Shown here one piece after another: positions 1-8,347 of a stretch of 64,000 nt of DNA. Origin of the DNA: Nocardioides sp. SR21 (GTDB lineage: Bacteria > Actinomycetota > Actinomycetes > Propionibacteriales > Nocardioidaceae); NCBI RefSeq assembly GCF_022761125.1, contig NZ_JAKWJR010000013.1, positions 1-64,000 on the forward strand, read 5' to 3'. A program made the position numbers and the translations under genes. Every line of letters begins with the position of its first letter. Positions within the stretch are counted from its first letter, which is position 1. The notes below the pieces were generated by a model that was given only the letters and a program-made list of their open reading frames with translations, was not told where the DNA came from and did no database searches.

Positions 1-64
1 CCACCCGGGGGTTCTCTTTCACGTCAATGACCAGGACCGCTACCAACGTCCCGGCCGGGTACAG

Positions 65-895
65 CTAGCCGCCGAACTGCATGACCTCGTCCACGGGCGG
101 GGCCTCGATGTCGACCGGCTCACCCCAGCCGGACATCGTCGTCGTGACGGAGCCGACGTCGCCCAGCGCCATCTCGGACCTGCGCATCAGCCCGGTGTCG
201 TCGAGCCAGACGTCGAACGTGACCAGGCTGGGCAGGTCGAGGTCGAGGTCGTCACTGATGCCGCCGAGCTGCTCCTGCAGCCCGCGCGCGGTGTCGGTGC
301 GGACCTGCATCGTGTAGTGCTCCAGCGTCTCGCCGTCGACCTCCTCGTCGCCGACGAGGGTCACCTCGGTGACGGCGTCCTCGACGAGGGCGAGCCCGGC
401 ACCCGGGTTCAGCTGCTCGGCGAGGTTCGCGCCCAGCGGGCTGCCCTTGCCGTCGAGCGGGACCTCGACCCACTTCGAGGCCGACCGGAAGTCGAAGCTC
501 AGGTACAGGGCGCCGCCGACCAGCCGGAGCTCGGCCTTGCCGGGCCCGAACGGCGTCTTCGACATCGCCATCGCCATCGAGGGCGGTGACGTCGAGTAGT
601 CGATGTCGCCCTCGGCGGCCAGGCTCGCCGGCCCGCCCGTCACCTCGACGGTCACGTGCGCGGTCGTCGCGTCCTCGAGCGCGCCGAGCACGTCGGCGAT
701 GAACGTCGACGGGTCGATCTCCTCGCCGGCGGGCTCGGCCGACGGTGACGCGGACGGCGTCTCGGAGGCCGCCGTCTCCGTCGGCTCGGCGGCCGCGGGG
801 TCGGCGTCGGAGTCGTTGCAGGCGGTGAGCCCGGTCAGGGCGAGTACGACGACCGACGCGGCGGCCACCCGTCGTACGAGCGAGGAACGGCGCAT
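65..895 (-). CDS. LppX/LprAFG-like lipoprotein
   Basis: 276-aa exported lipoprotein. The N-terminus has a charged stretch (MRRSSLVRR), a hydrophobic segment and the lipobox LTAC with Cys26, followed by a low-complexity linker rich in Ala, Ser, Thr, Pro and Glu up to about residue 60. The rest resembles the LppX/LprA/LprF/LprG fold. In those proteins a single domain of beta-sheet and helix shields a lipid or binds a glycolipid on its way to the cell surface. The C-terminal WGEPVDI...PP motif is typical of that family. It lies 22 bp downstream of the RDD gene and probably shares its transcript. The family call rests on pattern and motif; the ligand is unknown. Confidence 0.75.
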   Translation of the reverse strand: MRRSSLVRRVAAASVVVLALTGLTACNDSDADPAAAEPTETAASETPSASPSAEPAGEEIDPSTFIADVLGALEDATTAHVTVEVTGGPASLAAEGDIDYSTSPPSMAMAMSKTPFGPGKAELRLVGGALYLSFDFRSASKWVEVPLDGKGSPLGANLAEQLNPGAGLALVEDAVTEVTLVGDEEVDGETLEHYTMQVRTDTARGLQEQLGGISDDLDLDLPSLVTFDVWLDDTGLMRRSEMALGDVGSVTTTMSGWGEPVDIEAPPVDEVMQFGG

Positions 896-917
896 TCCTC
901 AGGCTAACGCGCTACAG

Positions 918-1328
918 CTAGCCGGCGCGGGCAGCGACCTGCAGCGTCACGGTCGCCGAGCCGGCCAGCACGTCGTGCAGGCCGCGTCCGTCGGGGCGGA
1001 ACACCAGCGGCGGGATCACCAGGGCGATCAGGACCGAGCGGGCGAAGGACCGGAGCAGGTCGACGTGGCCGCCGTCGGCGACGCGGATCACCCGGAGCCG
1101 GGTCGCCATCTTGCCGAAGGAGCCGCCCACGGTCGCGGTGAAGACCGCGTTCTCGACCACGAACACCAGCAGCACCCAGATCTGGGCGGTGCTGCCCGGC
1201 TCGGAGTAGCTGTCCCAGCCGACGAACACGACGACGACCAGGATCGAGGCGATCCAGTCGACGAGCAGCGCCAGCATCCGGCGCGGCCAGGACGCGGTCT
1301 CGTAGGGCAGGGCTGCGGGGTCGCTCAC
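918..1328 (-). CDS. RDD family membrane protein
   Basis: 136-aa membrane protein with about three transmembrane segments. The RDD signature appears as WPRRMLALLVDWI near the N-terminus, with the second family motif GGSFGKMATRLRVIRV around residues 80-95. The start chosen is the GTG at 1328, giving VSDPAALPYE. An in-frame ATG at 1394 would add 22 residues lying inside the GlnR operator region of glnA, and no homology supports them. RDD proteins are small polytopic proteins, some implicated in Na+/H+ antiport, but most have no known function. An RDD gene divergent from glnA is a common actinobacterial arrangement. Divergence from glnA means the GlnR box could also affect this gene. Confidence 0.8.
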   Translation of the reverse strand: MSDPAALPYETASWPRRMLALLVDWIASILVVVVFVGWDSYSEPGSTAQIWVLLVFVVENAVFTATVGGSFGKMATRLRVIRVADGGHVDLLRSFARSVLIALVIPPLVFRPDGRGLHDVLAGSATVTLQVAARAG

Positions 1329-1376
1329 GCGGGCCAGCGTAGAACGCGGCCCGAGGCGTCCATCCACGGACCACCT

Positions 1377-1414
1377 GTTACATGCCTGAAACAAACCGGA
1401 TACGGTCGAGAAAC
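1377..1414 (+). promoter_or_regulatory. GlnR operator of glnA
   Basis: Four half-sites occur at exact 6-nt spacing: GTTAC (1377-1381), GAAAC (1388-1392), GATAC (1399-1403) and GAAAC (1410-1414). This is the a1-b1-a2-b2 arrangement described for the actinobacterial nitrogen regulator GlnR upstream of glnA, amtB and similar genes. It ends 105 bp before the glnA start and also lies 49 bp upstream of the divergent RDD gene. The inference is nitrogen-dependent control of glnA by an OmpR-type GlnR encoded outside this window. Confidence 0.9.
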
Positions 1415-1519
1415 TGCACGTGCATACGTTGCGGACATCGCCCGGCGCAGCGCCGCTCCGGTCGCTTTGCTCGCAGACTTTTTCCGGTTGCTCCAGAGGG
1501 TGGCAACCAAGGAGGACGA

Positions 1520-2938
1520 ATGTTCCAGAACAGCGACGAGCTGCTCAAGTTCATCAAGGACGAAGGCGTCGAGATGGTCGACGTCCGCTTCGTCGACCTG
1601 CCCGGCATCGAGCAGCACTTCACGGTGCCGGTCTCGTCGTTCGACCAGTCCGTCTTCGACGACGGCCTCGCCTTCGACGGTTCCTCCATCCGGGGCTTCC
1701 AGGCGATCAACGAGTCGGACATGGCGCTGTTCCCGGACCCGTCCACGGCGTTCGTCGACCCGTTCCGCGCCGCGAAGACGCTCAACCTGAGCTTCTTCAT
1801 CCACGACCCGATCACGGGTGAGGCGTACTCCCGTGACCCGCGCAACATCGCGCGCAAGGCGCTGGGCTACCTGGCGACCACCGGCATCGCGGACACCGCG
1901 TTCTTCGCCCCCGAGGCGGAGTTCTACATCTTCGACTCGGTCCGCTACTCGACCGGCGCCAACGAGGGCTACTACCACATCGACTCCGTCGAGGGCTGGT
2001 GGAACTCCGGCAAGGAGGGCGACAACCGGGGCTACAAGACCCGCTTCAAGGGCGGCTACTTCCCGGTCGCGCCGTACGACCACTACGGCGACCTGCGCGA
2101 CGAGATGGTGAAGAACCTCGAGGCCTGTGGCCTGCTCGTCGAGCGCTCGCACCACGAGGTCGGCACCGCCGGCCAGGCGGAGATCAACTACCGCTTCGAC
2201 ACGCTGCTCAAGGCCGCGGACGACGTGATGAAGTTCAAGTACCTCATCAAGAACACCGCCTGGGAAGCCGGCAAGTCGGTCACCTTCATGCCGAAGCCGA
2301 TCTTCGGCGACAACGGCTCGGGCATGCACGTCCACCAGTCGCTCTGGAAGAACGGCGACCCGCTCTTCTACGACGAGACCGGGTACGGCGGCCTCTCCGA
2401 CATGGCGCGCTGGTACATCGGCGGCATCCTGAAGCACGCCCCGTCGCTGCTGGCGTTCACCAACCCGACGGTGAACTCCTACCACCGTCTGGTGCCGGGC
2501 TTCGAGGCCCCGATCTCGCTGGTGTACTCGTCGCGGAACCGCTCCGCGTCGGTCCGCATCCCGATCACCGGCTCGAACCCGAAGGCCAAGCGCATCGAGA
2601 CCCGGTTCCCCGACCCGTCGGCGAACCCGTACCTCGCGTTCTCGGCCCTGATGCTCGCCGGTGTCGACGGCATCAAGAACAAGATCGAGCCCGCCGCCCC
2701 GATCGACAAGGACATCTACGAGCTCCCGCCGGACGAGATGGCCGAGATCGAGCAGGTCCCGACCTCGCTCAACGCCGTCCTCGACGCGCTCGAGGACGAC
2801 CACGACTACCTGACGGTCGGCAACGTCTTCACGCCCGACCTGATCGACACGTGGATCACCTACAAGCGCGAGAACGAGATCGCCCCCGTGCAGCTGCGCC
2901 CGCACCCGCACGAGTTCGAGCTGTACTACGACATCTAA
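1520..2938 (+). CDS. glnA: Glutamine synthetase type I
   Basis: 472-aa GSI subunit that condenses glutamate, ammonia and ATP to glutamine; the active form is a dodecamer. The start is the ATG at 1520 behind a strong ribosome site (GGAGG at 1511-1515); an upstream in-frame ATG at 1382 lies inside the GlnR box and is not used. Visible motifs are the latch DGSSIRGF near the N-terminus, EAEFY for metal binding, NGSGMHVHQS in the ATP site, and the adenylylation loop DIYELPPDE, whose Tyr is near residue 400. That tyrosine is the target of GlnE, encoded at the other end of the window. Length and motifs match the adenylylated, GlnA1-like actinobacterial enzyme. Confidence 0.98.
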   Translation: MFQNSDELLKFIKDEGVEMVDVRFVDLPGIEQHFTVPVSSFDQSVFDDGLAFDGSSIRGFQAINESDMALFPDPSTAFVDPFRAAKTLNLSFFIHDPITGEAYSRDPRNIARKALGYLATTGIADTAFFAPEAEFYIFDSVRYSTGANEGYYHIDSVEGWWNSGKEGDNRGYKTRFKGGYFPVAPYDHYGDLRDEMVKNLEACGLLVERSHHEVGTAGQAEINYRFDTLLKAADDVMKFKYLIKNTAWEAGKSVTFMPKPIFGDNGSGMHVHQSLWKNGDPLFYDETGYGGLSDMARWYIGGILKHAPSLLAFTNPTVNSYHRLVPGFEAPISLVYSSRNRSASVRIPITGSNPKAKRIETRFPDPSANPYLAFSALMLAGVDGIKNKIEPAAPIDKDIYELPPDEMAEIEQVPTSLNAVLDALEDDHDYLTVGNVFTPDLIDTWITYKRENEIAPVQLRPHPHEFELYYDI

Positions 2939-2949
2939 ACCAGAGCCCG

Positions 2950-2978
2950 AAAGGGCCTCTGACCTGCATAAACGCGCG
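2950..2978 (+). repeat. 29-bp intergenic motif, copy 1
   Basis: This 29-bp stretch starting AAAGGGC and ending AAACGCGCG matches 39846-39874 at 26 of 29 positions. Both copies contain TCTGACCTGC. It begins 12 bp after the glnA stop codon and runs into the first arm of the terminator hairpin. The function is unknown; it may be part of a 3'-end processing or termination module. Confidence 0.6.
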
Positions 2979-3020
2979 GCCCCGCGGAGGATTCCCCCAG
3001 GTTTCCCCCAGCGGGGCCGC
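2976..3020 (+). terminator. Terminator of glnA
   Basis: A perfect 10-bp stem, GCGGCCCCGC (2976-2985) with GCGGGGCCGC (3011-3020), encloses a pyrimidine-rich 25-nt loop. A smaller imperfect hairpin (CAGAG CCC / GGG C CTCTG) lies just before it at 2941-2961. There is no U-tract, which is usual in high-GC actinobacteria. The next gene converges from the other strand. Confidence 0.6.
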
Positions 3021-3144
3021 TGCGCGTCCACGGGCACAGCCTGCCGATCGAGTCGGCAGATGCCTCGTGGGGACTCGCCTCGAGCAGCGATCGGCGGCCT
3101 GGAGGCTGGGGCCGCGCGGCAAGCAGCGGACGCGGCCCACCAGG

Positions 3145-4095
3145 TCAGCGCCGGCGGATCCGGGTGATCCAGTACTGCGTGTCGGGCTCGGGTGCGGTGC
3201 CGAACCGGGCATTGACCACGAACAGAGTGTCGTCGATCCGGGCGACACCGGTGGGGACGTCGAAGGTGGTGTCGGCGATCTTGGACACCACCCGTCCCCG
3301 GCTGAGTCCCTTGTTCAGCTGAACTGCGACGATCCGGTCCTCCTGGTTGCGCACGACGTACAACAGGCCGTTCCGGCCACGCTCGATGCCGTCGCCGTTG
3401 ACCAGACTGCCACCGCGGATCCTGATCCGATGGGTCGCTCCAGTGAACGGGTTGATCCTGAACAGGTTCCCGGTGTTGGTCTGCACAGATACCAGTGAGC
3501 GCTTGATCCTGACGATGCCGTTGAGATTGAACCCGGGCTGCATGACCAGATCGCCACTGAGCTTCAAGGTCCTGGCGGACCGCGGCGGCAGGTCGCACCG
3601 GTATTGCCGCCCCTCACGGAACCGGACCACCAGCAGGACCTTGTTCATCGAGTCGGTGGCAAAGACTCCCCACCGGGTCACGACCAGGTCGTTCACGAAC
3701 CTCTCGTTGGCCCCGAATCCGTAGGTGCGTAGGCGCTCGCCGGTCACGGGATCGTGCACCCGGATCCTGTGGGTCTCGGCGCCCGCCACCCAGAGCCGGT
3801 CGCAGCGGCGGTCGTACTCCATGCCGGCTGCGGCGCGCGGCTCGCGCCCCTGTGCCAGCAACCGACCCCCGCCGGTGCGGGAGTCGGCCCGCCAGATCGC
3901 ACCGTCGTCGAGTGACCCGACGTAGAGGAACCTACGGCCATCGCTCGTGATCCCTTCAGGCTGGAACCCGTCGGGAAGAGCGATCCGGTGCGGTGCGCCT
4001 CGATGAGGCGACTCAGTCTGGGCCGGCATTGCCAGGAAGGTGATCACGACGCCGGACAGCGCGGCGACGACGGCGGACTTGCTGAAAAGTCTCAT
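3145..4095 (-). CDS. Secreted SMP-30-like beta-propeller protein
   Basis: 316-aa exported protein. The start is the ATG at 4095 behind GGAGG; it opens a signal peptide (MRLFSKSAVV, then a hydrophobic stretch ending near AMPAQT). The mature part has repeated blade-like motifs such as EGITSDGRRFLYVGSL, VNDLVVTRWGVFATDS and NGDGIERGRNGLLYVV, typical of SMP-30/gluconolactonase/NHL-type six-bladed propellers. It is a distant paralogue of the product at 9602-10573: both share the order EGI..D, FLNDV/FVNDL, GFNL.GIV and LVN.DG. The substrate is unknown. A GGGTAC hexamer at 4146-4151 on this strand could be a stress promoter, though no good -35 is visible. Confidence 0.75.
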   Translation of the reverse strand: MRLFSKSAVVAALSGVVITFLAMPAQTESPHRGAPHRIALPDGFQPEGITSDGRRFLYVGSLDDGAIWRADSRTGGGRLLAQGREPRAAAGMEYDRRCDRLWVAGAETHRIRVHDPVTGERLRTYGFGANERFVNDLVVTRWGVFATDSMNKVLLVVRFREGRQYRCDLPPRSARTLKLSGDLVMQPGFNLNGIVRIKRSLVSVQTNTGNLFRINPFTGATHRIRIRGGSLVNGDGIERGRNGLLYVVRNQEDRIVAVQLNKGLSRGRVVSKIADTTFDVPTGVARIDDTLFVVNARFGTAPEPDTQYWITRIRRR

Positions 4096-4278
4096 GCAAT
4101 CCTCCACGGATTGATAGGTCAGCGAGTCCCCGGACCCAACGAGCGGTACCCCGCATCGGATGCACCATGCGGACACCTCTGCGACAGCGGCTGTACTTCG
4201 ATAGCTGATCCGTCACGGTGTGAGGCCGGCTGCGCGGACTCACGAGGAGGTGCTTCGCGTCAGCGCCGTTGCGACGAA

Positions 4279-4671
4279 ATGGTCGTGCGGAAGCTCGGCT
4301 CAGGTATGGCCGACGCCCTCCACGCATCCCTACTGGCCGAGCTCACGGCCTCGCGCCACCATGACGAGTTCAGGGACCTGCCCGTCGAGGTCGACGTGCG
4401 CCATGGCACTCCCGCGGACTTGGTGGTGCACGTCGCACGTGACGTGCAGCTGCTGGCCATCGGGCGAAACCGACCCGAACCCGGCGGGTATGTCCGCCTC
4501 GGACGGGTCGCGAGCTCAGCACTGTACGAGAGCCCGTGCCCGACGGAGTTGCTCGCGTCGAGCACCGCACTGGAGAGCCCTCCAGAGACTGCGCGAGAAC
4601 AAGCCGAGATTGCTCGGCAACAGGCCAATGCGGCTTGGGAGCAGCTTGCCGAGTCCTCGGATCTCAGGTGA
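4279..4671 (+). pseudogene. Universal stress protein gene, 3' remnant
   Basis: This frame encodes the C-terminal half of a UspA domain: a helix (ADALHASLLAEL), then PVEVDVRHGTPADLVVHVA, RDVQLLAIGR, and the closing strand and helix LGRVASSALYESPCPTELL. These match the Usp pattern of V..G.P...L, D.LV.G, G.S and CPV. The first half of the domain, including the strand that starts ATP binding, is absent, and no other frame upstream supplies it. A 40-residue helical tail (EQAEIARQQANAAWEQL) follows. It could be translated from the ATG at 4279, but no ribosome site is obvious. It is most simply a gene truncated at its 5' end. Confidence 0.6.
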
Positions 4672-4990
4672 AGGGCAGGTCGGCGCAGCCCTTCTGGACG
4701 TACTCCAGATCTTCCGCCGTCACGACTTCCTCACCAGTGATCTGTTCAGCGAGAGAGGGCGTCTGGTAGATCTCGAGCTGCTTGCAGCGGTCGACGGTCT
4801 GAACGTACGGAGGCACCAGCACGACAAGGCTGATGAAGCAACCGATCCCCAAGAGCACGGCCAACCCCTCGTAGCCGGCCTTGCCCCAGAAGGTGATCGC
4901 TCCGCCTGCGAACGCAGCTGGGATCGCGAACGTCGCACCGAGCCACAGGACACCGAACGACAGTCCTACGCCTGCAATCTCTCTCCACAT
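4664..4990 (-). CDS. Small membrane protein, unrecognised
   Basis: 108-aa protein with two predicted transmembrane helices (about residues 5-30 and 42-64) and a soluble, acidic C-terminal tail of about 40 residues ending in CADLPFT. The ATG at 4990 is preceded by a good ribosome site (GGGAGG, 7 nt upstream). I do not recognise a family. It follows the 435-aa unknown gene by 96 bp on the same strand, so the two may be co-transcribed. Base composition of this patch is visibly lower in GC than the flanks, which suggests acquisition by transfer. Its 3' end overlaps the Usp remnant by 8 bp. Confidence 0.65.
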   Translation of the reverse strand: MWREIAGVGLSFGVLWLGATFAIPAAFAGGAITFWGKAGYEGLAVLLGIGCFISLVVLVPPYVQTVDRCKQLEIYQTPSLAEQITGEEVVTAEDLEYVQKGCADLPFT

Positions 4991-5086
4991 AACGCACCTC
5001 CCTAGCCTGCGAGCCCGGTGCCTGCGCTATCCCTGGCGGGCAGGCTCCCCGCCGCCTGTCCTCGTCGCCTCTGCGGAGAGCCACGG

Positions 5087-6394
5087 TCAGCCCTCGTCCT
5101 CCGGCTCAACGGTCTTGCGAATATCTGCGTTCTGGATGTTCTTGCTGTAGGCCGCGACCAGCTTCTCCTGGCGCGCCCTCTCCGCACCGCTGGCAGCCCT
5201 GGCGGCGTCCGCCGCCTTGAGGGCACGCCGCTGGTACGACACGTCGTTGTAGAGGGACAGCGACTCGGTAGCCAGGTCGAGCGTCTGTTGCATCGCTTCC
5301 TTCGGCTCGAAGAAGCGCTCGAGCATCACCGCCGACATCGCCCGAGCCGTCCATCCCTCCAAGTCCTCGTGTTTGGTTCCATCCAGGCTCAGCACCGCGT
5401 ACGGCTTCGCGCCCTTGTAGAGGTCGCCGTCGGGAGTGCGCAGTCGGAAGTCCTTGTCGACCGTGTATCCCTCGACCTCGGCCGTGTCGTCGCCGGGCCA
5501 CAGCAGCAACGCGGACGCGACGCTCGCCGCTCTCCCCGCCAGCCCAAAGTTCACGTGGAGCGTCTCGCAGTAGTACGGGGCCGGACGAGCGAGCATGTCA
5601 GCAGCCTTCTTGCCGATCTTCACCGCCGCGCCCGCGCTCACGAGGTACGGCGCTGCCGGCGCGAAGACCGGCAAGGCGGCCGCCGACGACAGCGCCTCCG
5701 ACAAGCCGTCAGCCAGCTCGTCGTTGAACTCCCTGTCGGCGCTGATCTCGATTGTGAACAGCACATTCGTGTCGGTCACGGCCGGGCTGTAGTAGATCAG
5801 CTGCGACCCGCCCGCTGACGCGGTCGCGTACAGGAAATCTCGTCGCTCAGGCTTCGGCTGCAGCAGGTGAATCGCACGCGCAGCACCGTCGAAGTTCTGG
5901 AATGGCTTGTGCGCGGAGGTGACCAGGATGTCACCCCTCTGATCTCCCGGAATGACCCGCAACGTGTCCGGATAGTCACCGATGTACAGGGTCTCCAAAA
6001 TGACCGTCAGCGGCTTTCCGAGCCCAATCGGCTGAAAGGGGATCACGTCTGCGGGCGGCCGCGTCCACTCCCCGGCGACGATCAGGTTGAGGTTGAAGCG
6101 GTCCTCGACCTGCACGACGTCTTCCGTGATCTCGCTCCGGAGCCCCAAGATCTTGTCCCCGACGACAGCTGCAACGACCACGGCGAACCCCTGTTCCTGC
6201 ACACGTATGAGAAATCGAAGTGAGACCGATCGCGGACTCACTGGGCTTGGGATCCGAGCCCAGGCTTGTTCAGGAAGACCTGAGCCGAGAATCGCGGGTT
6301 TGTTGCACTCCGACATGGCCCGAATGAGGTAAATCGGAAGACGGTCGACGAAATGGTGCATGTCCACTTCTTGCCAGTTCCGGCGGCCGCTCAT
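5087..6394 (-). CDS. Unrecognised 435-aa protein in lower-GC patch
   Basis: No family recognised. Residues about 55-200 are rich in alternating hydrophobic residues (LRFLIRVQ, AVVVAAVVG, LTVILETLYIGDYP, DILVTSAHK), suggesting a beta-sandwich or propeller-like domain. Residues about 225-275 contain an Ala-rich hydrophobic helical stretch (LSSAAALPVFAPAAPYLVSA). The C-terminal 100 residues are charged and helical, ending in a likely coiled coil (DAARAASGAERARQEK). There is no signal peptide. The start is uncertain: ATG 6394, ATG 6361 or a later Met are all possible and none has a strong ribosome site. Codon use is less GC-extreme than in neighbouring genes. With the 108-aa membrane protein it forms an island between two gene remnants. 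Confidence 0.55.
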   Translation of the reverse strand: MSGRRNWQEVDMHHFVDRLPIYLIRAMSECNKPAILGSGLPEQAWARIPSPVSPRSVSLRFLIRVQEQGFAVVVAAVVGDKILGLRSEITEDVVQVEDRFNLNLIVAGEWTRPPADVIPFQPIGLGKPLTVILETLYIGDYPDTLRVIPGDQRGDILVTSAHKPFQNFDGAARAIHLLQPKPERRDFLYATASAGGSQLIYYSPAVTDTNVLFTIEISADREFNDELADGLSEALSSAAALPVFAPAAPYLVSAGAAVKIGKKAADMLARPAPYYCETLHVNFGLAGRAASVASALLLWPGDDTAEVEGYTVDKDFRLRTPDGDLYKGAKPYAVLSLDGTKHEDLEGWTARAMSAVMLERFFEPKEAMQQTLDLATESLSLYNDVSYQRRALKAADAARAASGAERARQEKLVAAYSKNIQNADIRKTVEPEDEG

Positions 6395-6561
6395 TCGTGT
6401 TCACCCTGCTCGGCGGCAGTGCGCACCTTCGTCACCCGCAACACGACTGCCGGCGTTACCCGGTGCGCGACAACCAGGTCTCCCTGACTCCGACCACACA
6501 ACCTGCACCATCCCGATCTCCGAGACCCAGCTCGGGCGCTCCTGGGCGAAGTCGATCCGGG

Positions 6562-6849
6562 CGTCGGGAGCTCGGCATCCAGGAGTACACCGATCCGGCT
6601 GACGACCCGATGATCCCGCACACGCTCGTGCTGAAGCCGGGCCTGGTCGTCCACTCCGTCTACAACGGCTACTGGTTCTGGGGCCGGCCCTCGACCGCGG
6701 AGCTCTGGCGCGATCTTCGGGAGGTGACGCGACAGGTCCGGCCCGACTGGGACCTCACTGCGCCCGGCCTCCGCGAGCAGTGGGACGCCGGGGACCGCGA
6801 CCAGTTCTACGGCTGGAGCAAGCACAGCCGCGGAGATGGAAGGTCCTGA
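6562..6849 (+). pseudogene. Peroxiredoxin-like (redoxin) gene, 3' remnant
   Basis: The frame encodes the C-terminal third of a redoxin-domain protein: ELGIQEYTDPADDPMIPHT, then LVLKPGLVVHSVYNGYWFWG, RPSTAELWRDL and RPDWDLTAPGLREQWDAG. These are characteristic of actinobacterial peroxiredoxin-like proteins of about 200 aa. The N-terminal thioredoxin-fold part with the peroxidatic cysteine is missing. The in-frame upstream sequence (6397-6561) is a Pro/Arg/Ser-rich translation with no resemblance to the family, so it appears replaced. The break lies about 150 bp from the start of the divergent unknown gene. This is a 5'-truncated remnant and cannot be an active peroxidase. Confidence 0.65.
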
Positions 6850-6893
6850 CGAGGTCGCCTCGGAGCGATCCGGGGCCTCGGCGTTCCTGCCGG

Positions 6894-7631
6894 TCAGGCC
6901 GGTGCCGCAGGCCCGGTGTGCGGCTCGGGGCTCACGGAGGCCGCGTCGTCCGGCGCCTCGTCCCCGTCGGCTACCGCGAGCAGTCGCGCCACGGCGAGGC
7001 GGGTGTACTCCTCGGTCAGCGGACTGACCACGGCGAGCTCGGCCAGGTCGGTGGTCAGGACGGCGACGACGTTGTTCTCGGAACGGACCACCGACATCGC
7101 GACCGAGAACCTCAGGGCCCGGTCGCCGAAGCTGAAGGTGCCGTCGGCCCGGAGATCGGCCTGCTCGTCGGCGTCGGCGACGGTGACCTCCTTGTCGAGG
7201 GCCACGTCGAGCCTGACCTCGACGCCGTTCTCAGCGCGCTCGTCGACGGTGCGGCAGCTCGCGACCGAGTCGGTGAAGCGGTCCATGAAGGCGCTCGCCT
7301 TCTCGGTGGTGGCGAAGCTCAGCGTCCCGTTCGTGACCTCGGGGAGGCCCGGGCCGGCGCCGGGCCGGAAGGCGAACCGGACGCTCGCATCGGTCGCGTC
7401 GACGTCCGCGTCGAAGTCGTCGAGCGCCGTGAGGCAGCCCATCGGAGACTCGATGTCGATCTCGTCCTCGTCGTCGGCCTTCTCCTCAAAGCCCTCGCCG
7501 AGGCTGTCAGCGACGAGGAGCGACTCCTCGACCTGCGCGGAGGTGAGCTGGTCGGGGTCGGCGTCGGTGCTCGAGCAGCCGGCGAGCGCGAGAGCCGTCG
7601 CAGCGATGGACACGAACAAGCGCTGCGTCAT
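6894..7631 (-). CDS. Lipoprotein with PknH-sensor-like domain
   Basis: 245-aa lipoprotein. ATG 7631 starts MTQRLFVSIAATALALAGC with lipobox LAGC (Cys19); the in-frame extension to 7724 has no signal character and is not used. The mature protein is acidic (runs such as EEKADDEDE), with Cys pairs at ESPMGC and VASCRT. This pattern of a small periplasmic domain with two cysteines and an ALR..VAMSVVR strand resembles the extracellular sensor-like domain (PknH_C) common in actinobacterial lipoproteins. The function is unknown. It stands between the redoxin remnant and the two-component pair, 89 bp from the regulator gene. Confidence 0.65.
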   Translation of the reverse strand: MTQRLFVSIAATALALAGCSSTDADPDQLTSAQVEESLLVADSLGEGFEEKADDEDEIDIESPMGCLTALDDFDADVDATDASVRFAFRPGAGPGLPEVTNGTLSFATTEKASAFMDRFTDSVASCRTVDERAENGVEVRLDVALDKEVTVADADEQADLRADGTFSFGDRALRFSVAMSVVRSENNVVAVLTTDLAELAVVSPLTEEYTRLAVARLLAVADGDEAPDDAASVSPEPHTGPAAPA

Positions 7632-7720
7632 GGTCTGCCTCCGTCCCGAGCGTGGCCGGCCTGTCGTCACGAGGGTACGGGCGTGGGGCCCAACACCCAC
7701 CACGGTCCGCCGGGACGGGC

Positions 7721-8347
7721 TCACGCGCGGATGATGCGGCGCTCGATCGCGACGGCGACCGCGCCGGCGCGGGTGTCCACGCCGAGCTTGGTGTAGATGT
7801 GCGACAGGTGGGACTTCACGGTCGCCTCGGAGACGAAGAGCTCGCGGGCCATCTCCTTGTTGCCGAGCCCGCGTGACAGCAGCTCGAGGACCTCGACCTC
7901 ACGGTCGGTGACGGTGCTCGCGCCCGGGGTCGTACGCCGGACCAGGGTGGCGGCGACCGACGGTGCCAGGACGGTCTCCCCACGGGCCGTGGCGCGGATG
8001 CCGCCGAACAGCTGCTCGGGCGGGGCGTCCTTGAGCAGGTAGCCGCGCGCGCCGGCCTCGAGCGCGCGCAGGATGTCGGACTCGGTGTCGTAGGTCGTCA
8101 GCACCAGCACCTCGGGTGGCGACTCGAGAGCCCGGAGCGCGGCCGTCACCTCGGCGCCGCCGGCGCTGTCCGTGCCGAGGCTGAGGTCCATCAGCACCAC
8201 GTCCGGCGGTTCGGCGGCGACGACCGACAGCGCCTGCTCGAGCCCGTCCGCCTCGCCGACGACGACCAGGTCCTCCTGGCCCTCGATCAGCGCGCGGAGC
8301 CCGGCACGCACGACGGGATGGTCGTCGACCAGCACGATCCGGATCAC
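7721..8347 (-). CDS. NarL/FixJ-type response regulator
   Basis: 208-aa response regulator. The receiver domain spans residues 1-120 with the acidic pocket VDDHP and phospho-acceptor Asp54 in VLMDLSL; the Thr/Lys positions are LTTYD and LLKD. The LuxR-type helix-turn-helix is at about residues 145-205 (LTDREVEVL is here VTDREVEVL, followed by NKEMARELFVSEATVKSHLSHIY). It is translationally coupled to the kinase gene: its ATG at 8347 overlaps the kinase stop by 4 bp. It should be phosphorylated by that kinase and act as a DNA-binding regulator. The regulon is unknown. Confidence 0.92.
   Translation of the reverse strand: MIRIVLVDDHPVVRAGLRALIEGQEDLVVVGEADGLEQALSVVAAEPPDVVLMDLSLGTDSAGGAEVTAALRALESPPEVLVLTTYDTESDILRALEAGARGYLLKDAPPEQLFGGIRATARGETVLAPSVAATLVRRTTPGASTVTDREVEVLELLSRGLGNKEMARELFVSEATVKSHLSHIYTKLGVDTRAGAVAVAIERRIIRA

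Noticed and set aside
57..62. GGGTAC hexamer at the left edge
   Set aside because: It points into the 3' end of a minus-strand gene, with no start codon downstream on that strand.
1325..3598. 757-codon minus-strand frame across glnA
   Set aside because: Shadow of glnA, with no start site or motif and a biased composition.
7673..7678. GGGTAC hexamer on the plus strand
   Set aside because: It lies between minus-strand genes and faces no plus-strand start.
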